This document shows positions 54,501 to 62,789 of a DNA stretch of 64,000 bases, piece by piece. The DNA comes from Myxococcales bacterium (GTDB taxonomy: Bacteria; Myxococcota_A; Bradymonadia; Bradymonadales; GCA-2716585), in the NCBI GenBank assembly GCA_002716585.1, contig PBBL01000046.1, forward strand, positions 1 through 64,000, read 5' to 3'. How positions within the stretch are numbered: position 1 is the first letter of the stretch; every line of letters starts with the position of its first letter. A program made the position numbers and the translations under genes. Below the pieces are notes generated by a model. The model was not told the origin of the DNA, made no database searches, and saw nothing but the letters and a program-made list of their open reading frames with translations.

Positions 54501-54879
54501 CCCAGCCCGCGGCCTCGTAGCGATCCGCCACGAACCCGCCGTCCACCCGCTCCGACACCAGGAACGGTCGCCCCAGGAAGCGCTCTGGGCGCTCAAGCCG
54601 CTCCAACCAGGCGGCGGGCACCCGCCCCCAGTCAAGCACCGACACCAACGCCGGGTGGCTCAGGCCCGCGAGCCGACACGCCTCCGCCTCAAAGCGCACC
54701 AACGAGGCCGCGCTCCAGGGCGAGCGCCCCGCGAGGAGCTTGAGCGCGACCGCGGCGCCGGTCGCGGCGTGACGCCCCTTCCAGACCTCACCCTGCGCCC
54801 CCTCGCCGACGCGCGCTTCCAATTCAAATGCATCTGTGCTGACCATATCACCTGTCGGTTGCATGATCCCGTCCGCCAC
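51523..54879 (-). CDS. Pseudokinase-degenerate ATPase-TPR regulatory protein
   Basis: An 1118-residue protein: Ser/Thr-kinase-like domain (about 15-290), ATPase domain (about 310-560), then helical TPR repeats (about 680-1100). The kinase keeps the glycine loop GEGAQG and Lys47, but the catalytic HRD is HLN (residues 150-152) and DFG is DAI (169-171), so phosphotransfer is unlikely. The P-loop is GREGQGRS, with Arg for the essential Lys, while ALDDLH remains. Such fusions usually integrate signals; here both motors look disabled, leaving a scaffold or nucleotide-sensing role. The start is GTG 54879; ATG 54846, with AGGTGA before it, is a real alternative. Confidence 0.85.
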   Translation of the reverse strand: MADGIMQPTGDMVSTDAFELEARVGEGAQGEVWKGRHAATGAAVALKLLAGRSPWSAASLVRFEAEACRLAGLSHPALVSVLDWGRVPAAWLERLERPERFLGRPFLVSERVDGGFVADRYEAAGWDIIGPLLLELLEVLGYLHAHGVLHLNLKPNNLLVERDQLRLTDAIFIQELGPGPRVGAIGPSRYCAPEQLYGRWRDCGPWTDLYGVGGLACRLITGQDPVLGPDAGPEALTITPRVKVPEGLDAWIRALVAERPDERPRSAAAAAALLRDLDPGLPLVQTPPPRRFMTTPWPGGRRWSWPTPGREQEREAIASWWTERLGEPVQDKVSPSAFIVLGREGQGRSALLDAMGALAHQRTGVTVLKARCGEGHGFGGALSELMRQWFRCHGMSRDESFERVRDAIAPPEEAPRAGFMDLFPGPDAASQARDQQAAALLEIMHPGGAQPDRSKVQKVRFARPAERYAVATRFLTMVAEQGPVLIALDDLHVSREVAGWVRQVIAHGAFAHPVLVMMTVEADPRSRQPIEAPLQALLRAPRVESLELTPLDAATLLEALGGERGWLAEGAAATPLELALELRAALFQGRLRGLPEGGVRREGAEPLQVGLGGPDAASRRALGVALASLPEEERASGRLAMELAAALGEPVLDAELEQACAFRGILLGDAVRVLVEHRLARRWGSGWCFEHALLRRVLLQRAADGERLEAHHRSCASALRALYDRRSAGVQERLSRHLVAAGEHEQALDALLEATQARRWRGDLPEAHALLDQREAALDALEADPDDQRRVEGWLRRARLLMTEGRHDAAAALLDRAEVTARGQGWTGPLAEALRAQGLLAYKRRQAPQAEGRFIEALVYFEQADDVQGMARCRHRMGDLSRVRGDLDGSLVHYEEACRLYAEAGERHGLARARFGMGQARQQMQQLTRADELLEMALSSFRAVGNLYDIAYCFNALGESARAFGDLRRARSYYERALGALVALGSPDASLIRLNLALVMISAGRHDDAEEALAALVGGDFAPWVHAARLVIAATDDQRERWGEARRGLDAHAAPPRGDDELIRLLIRAGQEAADRGWSTEALWALEQARDQAERLGDAERVEQIRQAQAEQSPRDGS

Positions 54880-55042
54880 GTGGCGGCATCATGCTGGATT
54901 TGTGCGCCCATGGGAAGGGCTCGCTGCGGCATCACCCGCAGACGGGGTTGTAACCACCCCCCTGTTGACGGCACAGAAGTGAGCGACACACGACGGCGCC
55001 CGTGTTAGATTGCGCGCGCCAGATAGGAACCTGGAAGGTATC

Positions 55043-56401
55043 ATGCAGAACTTCGACTACGATCTCTTCGTCATCGGCGCAGGCTCAGGTGGTGTCCGCG
55101 CGAGCCGCGTCGCCGCTCAACTCGGCGCGCGGGTCGCCGTGTGTGAGGAGGGCGCCCTGGGCGGGACCTGCGTCAACGTCGGGTGCGTCCCCAAGAAGCT
55201 CCTGGTGTACGGCTCACAGTACAGCTCCGACTTCGCCGACGCGGCGGGCTTTGGGTGGGACGTCTCCGCCGAGGGGTTCAGCTGGAAACGGCTCATCCAC
55301 AATAAAAACAAGGAGGTCGATCGGCTCAACTCCATCTACGGCAACATCCTGGAGAAGGCCGGGGTCACCCTCATCCGAGGAAAGGGGCGTCTCATCGACC
55401 CCCACACGGTCGAGGTCGCCGGAGAGCGCTACACCTGCGGGGCGATCCTCATCGTCACCGGAGGCTGGCCCTTTGTCCCCCACATCCCCGGTCGGGAGTA
55501 CGGCATCACCTCGAACGAGGCGTTCTACCTCGACGACCTGCCGCGCCGCACGGTGGTGGTCGGCGGCGGGTACATCGGGGTCGAGTTCTCGTCCATCCTG
55601 CGGGGCTTTGGCTCGGAGGTCACGCTGGTGCACCGAGGCGATCTGGTGCTCAGCGGCTTCGACCACGACATCCGCACCTTCCTGGTGGATGAGATGAGCA
55701 AGCGCGGGGTTCACTTCCGCTTCAACACGCAGCTGTCGCGCATCGAGAAGCGCGACGACGAGAGCCTGCTGTGCCACGTGAGCGACGGCTCGACCATCGA
55801 GGCCGACTGCGTGCTGTTCGCCACTGGCCGCACGCCGCGCATCGAGGGGCTCGGGTTGAAGGAGGTGGGGGTCGAGGTCAACGCCTGGGATCACATCGTG
55901 GTGGACCGCCAGTTCAGGACCAACATCCCGTCGATCTACGCGCTGGGGGACGTCACCGGCGGGCTCACGCTGACCCCGGTGGCGCTGGCGGAGGGGATGA
56001 TCCTGGCGCGCAACCTGTTCGGAGGCCAGTCCGCCGAGATGGACTACGACAACATCCCGACCGCCGTCTTCAGCCAGCCCAACGTCGGGACGGTCGGCCT
56101 CCCCGAGTGCGAGGCGCGCGAGCAGTGCGCGTCGATCACCATCTACCGCACCTCCTTCCGCGCGATGAAGCACACCCTCAGCGGGCGCGACGAGCGGACG
56201 ATGATGAAGCTGATCGTGGATGACGCGACGGACCGCGTCCTGGGCTGTCACATGGTCGGCCCGGACGCCGGTGAGATCGTGCAGGGGCTCGGGATCGCGC
56301 TCAAGTGCGGCGCCACCAAGGCGCAGTTCGACGCGACGATCGGGATTCACCCGACCGCCGCGGAGGAGTTCGTGACCATGCGCACGCCGCTGTCACACTG
56401 A
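55043..56401 (+). CDS. gorA: Glutathione-disulfide reductase
   Basis: The 452-residue flavoenzyme should reduce oxidised glutathione with NADPH. It has the FAD-binding GAGSGGVRA start, the redox-active disulfide in GGTCVNVGCVPKK, an NAD(P) motif GGGYIGVEF, the second FAD strand YALGDVTG and the C-terminal GIHPTAAEE with the active-site His-Glu pair. The His for charge relay is present. The closest alternatives, mercuric or dihydrolipoyl reductase, fit less well because the middle motifs are those of Gor. Start ATG 55043 follows GGAAGG. It converges on the small membrane protein gene, with an 8-bp overlap of the 3' ends. Confidence 0.92.
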   Translation: MQNFDYDLFVIGAGSGGVRASRVAAQLGARVAVCEEGALGGTCVNVGCVPKKLLVYGSQYSSDFADAAGFGWDVSAEGFSWKRLIHNKNKEVDRLNSIYGNILEKAGVTLIRGKGRLIDPHTVEVAGERYTCGAILIVTGGWPFVPHIPGREYGITSNEAFYLDDLPRRTVVVGGGYIGVEFSSILRGFGSEVTLVHRGDLVLSGFDHDIRTFLVDEMSKRGVHFRFNTQLSRIEKRDDESLLCHVSDGSTIEADCVLFATGRTPRIEGLGLKEVGVEVNAWDHIVVDRQFRTNIPSIYALGDVTGGLTLTPVALAEGMILARNLFGGQSAEMDYDNIPTAVFSQPNVGTVGLPECEAREQCASITIYRTSFRAMKHTLSGRDERTMMKLIVDDATDRVLGCHMVGPDAGEIVQGLGIALKCGATKAQFDATIGIHPTAAEEFVTMRTPLSH

Positions 56402-56857
56402 GCGGCTCACCACGGGCGACGCCGCCAGGCGGCGCTCGAACGCGTCCAGGTCGCCCTGCACCCGAACGTCGCGGTCGCGGTCGTTCAGGACGTCGGCCGC
56501 GTGGTCGAGGACCGGGCCTGCGCGGCGGCGCTCACGGGCGCGCCACACGTGCAGGTACCAGTAGACCGGCATCGCGAAGATGTTGAACTTCACCAGCACG
56601 ATCGCCCAGATGATCCGGGCGGTGCTGTCCAGCCCGTCATTCTTGATCAAGTGGTAGATGTAGTAGGCCACCAGGCCGAAGATCCCCAGGATCGTGATCA
56701 GGTGCAGCGGGAAGAGCACCAGGAAAGGCCAGGGCCCCACCGCGCTCATGTCCGGCGCCATGACGATCATCGACAGCACCGCGACCGTGAAGGCGACAAT
56801 GTAGAACAACGGCCATACGGTCGCGGCCCCCAACGCCAGCTTCAGCCCATTCCTCAT
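56393..56857 (-). CDS. Small inner-membrane protein
   Basis: A 154-residue protein with three hydrophobic segments (about 8-30, 38-65 and 80-98), the last ending in VYWYLHVWRARERRR, a positively charged cytoplasmic anchor. The remaining 45 residues are charged (VLNDRDRDVRVQ) and probably cytoplasmic. No catalytic motif is visible. Its stop overlaps that of gorA by 9 bases, so the two converge tightly. I do not recognise the family, but the membrane assignment is clear from the sequence. Confidence 0.72.
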   Translation of the reverse strand: MRNGLKLALGAATVWPLFYIVAFTVAVLSMIVMAPDMSAVGPWPFLVLFPLHLITILGIFGLVAYYIYHLIKNDGLDSTARIIWAIVLVKFNIFAMPVYWYLHVWRARERRRAGPVLDHAADVLNDRDRDVRVQGDLDAFERRLAASPVVSRSV

Positions 56858-57007
56858 CGAGTCTCTCTCCTGTGGCTTCGAGTGGTTGAATCAGGTCCCG
56901 CCAGTTTCGACCGCGTCGCCCATCGTGACGCCGTGAATCCTGCTGACGGAACCGCCCTCCACTACGGGGCGGCCCAGGAGAAATTCCAGAAACCGGAGGG
57001 CACGCGC

Positions 57008-58900
57008 TCAGCAGCGCCCGGAGACGCTTGAGGAGGATCGGGCGACGTCGCCCCATTGGTCGACGATGTCGCGGGCGGCGACGTTCTCGGGGTTGAACGA
57101 CAGCGCCTGCTCGGCAAAGCGCGCCGCCTCCTCCCCTCGCCCGGTGTCCATCAGGATACGGGCCAGGAACACGTAGCCGTTGTCCAGCAGCGGGTTGGTC
57201 TCCAGCGCCCGCGTGATCAGCGCCTCGCCCTCGTACTTGTGCTCCAGGGAGGTCGCGCTCATGAAGCGCGCCCAGCCGTGGTACATTGTGTAGACCGGCT
57301 CCAGCGCGTTGAGCTGGGACGCCACCTCGAAGTGCGGGAGCGCCTCCTCGGCGCGCTCGGGGAGCTTGGACATCCCCGCGAGGAACTCATCCTCGGCGCG
57401 CAGGAACTGGCTCGCCCGGTCGCTCTCCTCGCTCTCGCGCAGCGCCTCCATGTAGGCGGCGCGCGCCTGCGGGTCGGCGAGTGTGGTGGCGGCGTTGCTC
57501 ACCTTGGTCCGAATCCCCTGGATCGCCCGGATCATCTGCGACTGCTCCAGCAGCGGATCGAAGGCCATCGGGGAGTAGGTGCTCAGCAGCTCGTCGCGGG
57601 CGGCCTGGATCTCGAACGCCCCAGCGCCTCGCTCGATCCCGAGCGCGTCGAAGTGATCGGCGCTGGTGATACGCAGGTACGCCTTCCAGAGCGCCTCGGA
57701 CATCTCGATGACCTGGGGATCCGGCTCCTGACCCTCCTGCTCGCCGTGGTCCACCTGCGCCTCGTTGGGCAGATCCGGGGTGAAGCGCTCCAACGAGATC
57801 GCCACGGGCAGCGCCGTGGGGTGGCGGGCGAGGTGGACCACGTGGTTGGCGTGCAGCGTCGTGAACACCGACAGCGCCCGCGCCTTGTCCCACCCTTGAT
57901 CCAGCGCGAGCCGGAGCACGGACTGCGGCTGCTGGAGCGTCTCCAGGCGCTCGATACCGAACACCTGAATCAGCGCGCGCACCACCTGGGGGCTGTCGCT
58001 CGTCAGCACGCCCCAGCTGCCTCGGTACTCGTCCCACAGCTCCTGCACGTCGCCGCGGTGGATGAAGCGCTGCTGTCCGTCGAAGACCACCTCCAGCGCG
58101 TTGAACCGAAACCGGGTGATGTTGTGGAGGTGGTGGGCGCCCTCGTCCATGCCGTAGCTCGCCGTGGGCCACCCGAAGGCGTTGACCATCTTCTCCCGGA
58201 TCTGCTCGCGCAGGTAGCCGAACAGGTCCTCGTGGCTCAAGATCCCGATCTTGACCAGCGCCTCACCCTGCCGGATCCCCTCGCGGAGTTGCAGCTTGCG
58301 CGCCCACTCGTACTCCACCTCCGAGATGACCCCCCGGCGCAGGAGGATCTGCCCGAAGTTCTCCGAGAGGATGTTGCTCGAACAGTAGACCGGGGCGCCC
58401 TGGTCGAAGAAGATCGTCTTGCTCGTCCCCTGACAGACCAGCTCCAGGCGCCCGGTCCAGTGGGTGCGCAGCGCGTGGATGAACAGCGCGTCGAGCCCGA
58501 CGTCCTCCAAGTTGCCGCGCGGCGGCGGCGTCTCCAGCGAGGCGTCGGCGTAGCCCAGGAAGTACTCCACCACCGCGGCGTCAACGACCTGGCAGGCGAC
58601 AAACGGCCTCAGCTCATGAAGCTCCTTGAGGCTCGCCGCCTCCACCTTGGAGCCGCACATGAACAGCACCGGGCAGGAGACGCCGCCGCGGCGCAACCAC
58701 CGCACCAACTCCAACCCTGGCTCGGGCGCGAGCGAGCCCTCTACGACCAGGAGCGACGGCTCCTCCGCGTCGCACATCGCCCCGACCTGGCGGGGCGACG
58801 CCGCCGTCATGGAGCGCACCCCGACGTCGGCGAGGCGGTTCGCGGCCTGAGCGGAGCGGTCAGGATCATTCAAGAAAATCAGCGCTGTTGGTTGAGTCAT
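57008..58900 (-). CDS. Degenerate receiver-PATAN (DUF4388)-J-like-TPR regulator
   Basis: A 630-residue protein. Residues 1-115 look like a response-regulator receiver whose phospho-acceptor Asp is Glu (LLVVEG), so it is probably locked or phosphate-independent. A PATAN/DUF4388 domain follows (about 130-240, GRLELV and IFFDQGAPVYCSS), a module of deltaproteobacterial signalling. Near 410-480 lies a J-domain-like helix pair (HFDALGIERGA) without the HPD motif. TPR-like repeats end the protein (about 500-620). The start ATG has GGAGGTG upstream. It probably controls surface or motility functions, but no target is shown. Confidence 0.82.
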   Translation of the reverse strand: MTQPTALIFLNDPDRSAQAANRLADVGVRSMTAASPRQVGAMCDAEEPSLLVVEGSLAPEPGLELVRWLRRGGVSCPVLFMCGSKVEAASLKELHELRPFVACQVVDAAVVEYFLGYADASLETPPPRGNLEDVGLDALFIHALRTHWTGRLELVCQGTSKTIFFDQGAPVYCSSNILSENFGQILLRRGVISEVEYEWARKLQLREGIRQGEALVKIGILSHEDLFGYLREQIREKMVNAFGWPTASYGMDEGAHHLHNITRFRFNALEVVFDGQQRFIHRGDVQELWDEYRGSWGVLTSDSPQVVRALIQVFGIERLETLQQPQSVLRLALDQGWDKARALSVFTTLHANHVVHLARHPTALPVAISLERFTPDLPNEAQVDHGEQEGQEPDPQVIEMSEALWKAYLRITSADHFDALGIERGAGAFEIQAARDELLSTYSPMAFDPLLEQSQMIRAIQGIRTKVSNAATTLADPQARAAYMEALRESEESDRASQFLRAEDEFLAGMSKLPERAEEALPHFEVASQLNALEPVYTMYHGWARFMSATSLEHKYEGEALITRALETNPLLDNGYVFLARILMDTGRGEEAARFAEQALSFNPENVAARDIVDQWGDVARSSSSVSGRC

Positions 58901-58999
58901 GGCTTCACCTCCGGCAGCGACGTCATGCACGTCGCGCTCTACATAAGAGGGAATCGGCCTTTCATCATCGAGGCTTGAGGTGAAGATCAGGCGCGGCGC

Positions 59000-59494
59000 T
59001 CAACTTTCGGGCGCGATCGCCTTCTTCGTGACGTCCGCCGCGCCGAGGCGACGGTCCAGCGACTGGTAGTAGCCCTCAATCAAGCGCGCGTTGTGGCCCA
59101 GGTCGCCTGGGGCGTCGGTGTTCTCGCTGATCACGTGGATGCGGGAGACGAACTCGCTGCGCTTGATGACCTGGATGGTGACCTGGTGGTTCCAGCCGGT
59201 GACGGGCATCGTGGTCGTCGCGGTGATCAGCCCGGTCGCCTGATCCTCGCCGGTCAGGGTCCAGCCCTCCTGCTCGCGCGCGGCGCTCAGCGCCTCCTGG
59301 TAGATGCGCTCGTAGTCGAGCTGAAAGACCCGGGGCAGCAGGTGCGGGTACTCGATCGTCTGCCCTGTCTCAACCCGGTTGATCGTGGGCCAGACGGAGG
59401 CCACCACCATCACGGAGGTGACAAAGAGGCCAACGAGGACCGCGAACACCATCAAGACGCGACGAATGGGGAACCTGGACAGGTCAATCGACAT
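59000..59494 (-). CDS. Membrane-anchored DUF1499-like protein
   Basis: A 164-residue protein with one N-terminal transmembrane segment (about 12-33) and a periplasmic beta-alpha domain. The order GLITATTTMP, VTIQVIKR and the ending GHNARLIEGYYQSL resembles the DUF1499 family (the signature S-x5-DLG-x-NA-x-RI). DUF1499 proteins are small and of unknown function. I use ATG 59494 at the membrane segment; the long frame reaching 59761 has non-conserved leader sequence. The divergent gap 59495-59726 (232 bp) holds no recognisable element apart from GC-rich dyads. Confidence 0.68.
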   Translation of the reverse strand: MSIDLSRFPIRRVLMVFAVLVGLFVTSVMVVASVWPTINRVETGQTIEYPHLLPRVFQLDYERIYQEALSAAREQEGWTLTGEDQATGLITATTTMPVTGWNHQVTIQVIKRSEFVSRIHVISENTDAPGDLGHNARLIEGYYQSLDRRLGAADVTKKAIAPES

Positions 59495-59726
59495 CGAAAA
59501 CTCCAAGCATCGGGGTCGCGCGGAGCCTCCTCCTGGACCCAACCGCTCAACAGCGCGGCACCTCCACGACATTTCGGTGAGCCTCGCGACAACCCCTGCA
59601 GGATGTCCCCGACAACCCGCCACGTCAACTCCCTCACGCGAGGGGGCCTCGAACTCGCCCCCGCGCGCTCGCTGTGCTAGGGTTCCCAGGGCGTCACGGT
59701 GGCCCCAACCCACACCACGGAGACAC

Positions 59727-61673
59727 ATGACCATGGGCTCGATCGTCAACCGGAACACCACGGCTCCTCACGCCCCCACCCCAACACACGCCTCCCCAGG
59801 GCGAGCACCCCTGGCGCGCCTGGTCGCTCTGCTCGGGCTGATGGTGTTGGCGGCGACCGGTTGCTCATTCGACGACCCCGTGGGGTGCCGCTCCGACAGC
59901 GAGTGCCGCGGCGACCGGATCTGCATCTCGGGCACCTGCCAGGATCCCAACGCGGCCAGCTCCAACGCCACGTCGAGCAACGCCACGTCCAACGCCACGT
60001 CGAGCAACAGCACCACGAGCACGACCGGCACGACCAACACCAGCAACGCCACGACCGGGACCACCAGCAACGGTACGGTCGACGCGGGCGGGCCAGACAC
60101 CTCCATTGAGCCGGACGTCCCCGAGGACACCACCTCCCCGGTCGACACCACCGAGCCCAGCGACGTGGATCCCCCCGACACCTCGGAGCCCGACACCGCC
60201 GAGCCTGACACCTCGGAGCCCGACACCGCCGAGCCCGACGTGCCCACGCTGGGGCCGGTGGTCCAGGTCTCGCCGGAGAGCATCGACTTCGGCGAGGTCG
60301 GGCTGCTCGTGTCGTCCTTCGCGGAGGTGACCGTCCGCAACGACGGAGACGAGCCGCTCGCCCTTGAGCGGGTGGGCCTGTCGGCCGAGCCCAGCCAGGG
60401 GTTCCAGGTGATCGCCCCGGAGGACGCCCCGAGGGAACTGGCCGCCGGGGAGGAGGTCACCTACCAGGTCCGCTTCCGCCCGACGGCGCTGCGCAACGAT
60501 GAGCCGACGGAGTACGGCAACAGCGTCGTCGTCGCGACCAACGACCCGGAGAACCCCGAGATCGAGGTGCCGCTGGAGGGGCTCGCCGTGCCAGACCCCG
60601 AGCAGTGCCTGACCTTTGAGGTCAACGGCGTGGACTTCGGCTTCGTCCAGGTCGGCGACGTCAACGCGGAGACCGTGGCGCTGGTCAACTGCGGCGAGGA
60701 GGCGCTGAACGTCTCGGAGATTGGCCTGGAGGGGAGCGACGCGTTCTCGCTCTCGTTCGGCGGCGACCTGCCCCGCGGGCTGGACCCCGGCGATCGCATG
60801 ACGGTCATCATCAATTACGAGCCCGCGACCCTTGAGGGGGTGCAGGCGATCGTGACCGCGACGAGCGACGCAGGAGACGCCACCCTGGTCGCGCAGGGCG
60901 GCGCCGAGTGCCCGGTCGCGGTCGCGCTGGCCCGCGCGGAGGAGCAGCAGCCCTCGGACGACGCCATCGAGGGCCGGGTGGGCACGGAGTTTGTGTTCAA
61001 CGGCTTTTTGAGCAACGACCCGTCGGGCGATGGGCTGGAGTACATGTGGACGGTCGAGGCGCCGGACGGCAGCGACGACCTCCAGATCGACCCGGGGCTG
61101 GACGTCGAGCGCTTCACGATGCGCCCTGACGTCCCCGGTGAGTACCGTGTCTCGTTGAGCGTCCGCAGCGAGACGACCGGCCTGGAGTCGTGCAACACCG
61201 ACACCATCATCGCGTCGGCCTTCGAACTGACGACCGCCGCGCGCGTCACGCTGACCTGGAACAACGAGGCCGACCTCGATCTCCACATCGTCCGCGCCAA
61301 CGCGGACGGGGACTTCAGCGACTGGGGCCGTGGGCGCGACTTCAACCCCGACGACATCTACTACGGCAACCCGTCGCCCGACTTCGGCGAGCCGGGCGAG
61401 GCCGACGACCCGCGCTTCCTCGGAGACGACACGAACGGGGAGGGGCCGGAGACGACCGAGTTCGGCGCGCTGGAGGAGGACCGCAGCTACCGGATCGGGG
61501 TCAACTACGCGCGCCGCAACGGCACCCAGACCTCCGAGGCGGAGGTGATGATCAAGGTCGGCGACGCGGACCCGGTCACCCTCTCGGCGACCCTGGAGGA
61601 GGGCGGCGTCTTCTGGATCCCCGCCATCCTCAACGGGGACGGGACGGTCACCGTGGTCAACGAGTTTGAATGA
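59727..61673 (+). CDS. Sequon-rich choice-of-anchor D lipoprotein
   Basis: A 648-residue lipoprotein (lipobox AATGC, Cys46). A four-cysteine module (Cys54, 60, 66, 71) with the same spacing as in the TSP3 lipoprotein is followed by a Ser/Asn/Thr stretch with seven N-x-S/T sequons and a Pro/Asp/Glu repeat region. Two choice-of-anchor D domains come next (about 175-385), a PKD-like stretch, and a C-terminal beta sandwich (about 505-648) beginning TLTWNNEADLDLH, resembling DUF2135/YfaP. Start ATG 59727 has GGAG four bases before. It is probably a surface-exposed, possibly glycosylated anchor protein. Confidence 0.85.
   Translation: MTMGSIVNRNTTAPHAPTPTHASPGRAPLARLVALLGLMVLAATGCSFDDPVGCRSDSECRGDRICISGTCQDPNAASSNATSSNATSNATSSNSTTSTTGTTNTSNATTGTTSNGTVDAGGPDTSIEPDVPEDTTSPVDTTEPSDVDPPDTSEPDTAEPDTSEPDTAEPDVPTLGPVVQVSPESIDFGEVGLLVSSFAEVTVRNDGDEPLALERVGLSAEPSQGFQVIAPEDAPRELAAGEEVTYQVRFRPTALRNDEPTEYGNSVVVATNDPENPEIEVPLEGLAVPDPEQCLTFEVNGVDFGFVQVGDVNAETVALVNCGEEALNVSEIGLEGSDAFSLSFGGDLPRGLDPGDRMTVIINYEPATLEGVQAIVTATSDAGDATLVAQGGAECPVAVALARAEEQQPSDDAIEGRVGTEFVFNGFLSNDPSGDGLEYMWTVEAPDGSDDLQIDPGLDVERFTMRPDVPGEYRVSLSVRSETTGLESCNTDTIIASAFELTTAARVTLTWNNEADLDLHIVRANADGDFSDWGRGRDFNPDDIYYGNPSPDFGEPGEADDPRFLGDDTNGEGPETTEFGALEEDRSYRIGVNYARRNGTQTSEAEVMIKVGDADPVTLSATLEEGGVFWIPAILNGDGTVTVVNEFE
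60177..60236 (+). repeat. 30-bp tandem repeat, two copies
   Basis: Two 30-bp units (60177-60206 and 60207-60236) differ at one base and encode repeated Asp-Thr-Ser-Glu-Pro and Asp-Thr-Ala-Glu-Pro steps in the lipoprotein linker, a product of recent slippage or unequal exchange. Confidence 0.85.
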
Positions 61674-61775
61674 CATGAGCCGCGTTGGGTATCCCAGCGC
61701 GGAGCCCGCTCGTGGTATGGTGCCGCCGACCCCTCCCGACGCCTGGGAGGACCGCTCAGGACACATCGAGACGCC

Positions 61776-62765
61776 ATGAAGCTGACCTACCAGGACGTCG
61801 TCTTCGAGGAAGGCCCCTGCCCCCTGTGTGGAGCGCAGCGCCCCAGCCCCCCCATACTGACCGGCTACGACTCCACCTGGCGCAAGGAGGGCACCTTCAC
61901 GCTGGTCCGTTGCCAGGAGTGTGAGCTGGTCTACCAGTCGCCTCGCCCCACCCGGGAGACGATGCGCTACTACTACGAGGACTGCTACTCCGGTGAGAAA
62001 GAGGAGGAGATGCGCACCTTCATGCTGGAGTCGGGCTTCTCACGGATGATGAGCGTCTACCGCGTGGCGACCATCGAGAAGGTCACCCCGATGAAGCCCG
62101 GCATGCGCGTCCTGGACATCGGCGCCTCCTACGGCGCCTTCATCGAGCACGCCCGGGTCAAGCGCGGCATCGAGGCGTACGCCATCGACCTCGACCCGGG
62201 GAGCATCGAGAAGTTCGTCAACACCGAAGACATCGACGTGCGCTGCGGCGACGTGCTGGAGGGGATGTACGAGACCGACTACTTCGACGTCATCACGCTG
62301 CTGGAGACGCTGGAGCACGTCTACGACCCGGTCGTCGTGCTGGAGGAGGTTCGGCGCATCCTCAAGCCAGGCGGGCTGGTGTCGCTGGAGGTCCCCAACT
62401 GGGACGCCGTGACGCGGATGGTGTTTGGCTCGTGGTGGCTCCCGCTGCTCCTGCCGACCCACCTGCAACACTTCTCGCGGCGCCACCTGGCGATGTGCGC
62501 CGAGCGGGCGGGGCTGGAGCCGGTTCATCAGCAAGCGATGTTCTACCCGGGGGAGGTGACCATGAGCTTCGGGGTGGGGTACGGGCGGATCTTCGGCAAC
62601 CCGCCTGACGAGGAGCGCGGGGTGCTGCGCCGGGCGGTCGACCTCGTCGTCGGGCTGTTCCTGATGATCATCTTCGTGCTGATCGACCTGCCCGTGGTGT
62701 TCACGCTCCGCCTGTTTGGCCGCTCAGGCCACCAGACGTTGATCGCGCGCAAGCCCACCAACTGA
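61776..62765 (+). CDS. Class I SAM-dependent methyltransferase with zinc ribbon and C-terminal membrane helix
   Basis: The 329-residue protein begins with two CxxC pairs (CPLC and CQEC), a zinc ribbon often found in bacterial sugar or lipid methyltransferases. The Rossmann core follows: VLDIGASYGAF binds SAM near residue 110, then DVITLLETLEHV and LKPGGLVSLEVPN. After that comes a hydrophobic, likely membrane-bound C-terminal segment (about 290-315) with IIFVLIDLPVV. It probably methylates a lipid-linked sugar or quinone-like compound, though the substrate is unproven. It has its own short upstream region with a TATGGT (-10-like) 60 bp before the ATG. Confidence 0.85.
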   Translation: MKLTYQDVVFEEGPCPLCGAQRPSPPILTGYDSTWRKEGTFTLVRCQECELVYQSPRPTRETMRYYYEDCYSGEKEEEMRTFMLESGFSRMMSVYRVATIEKVTPMKPGMRVLDIGASYGAFIEHARVKRGIEAYAIDLDPGSIEKFVNTEDIDVRCGDVLEGMYETDYFDVITLLETLEHVYDPVVVLEEVRRILKPGGLVSLEVPNWDAVTRMVFGSWWLPLLLPTHLQHFSRRHLAMCAERAGLEPVHQQAMFYPGEVTMSFGVGYGRIFGNPPDEERGVLRRAVDLVVGLFLMIIFVLIDLPVVFTLRLFGRSGHQTLIARKPTN

Positions 62766-62789
62766 CCCGTCAGCCCGCTGGGCGCGGGC

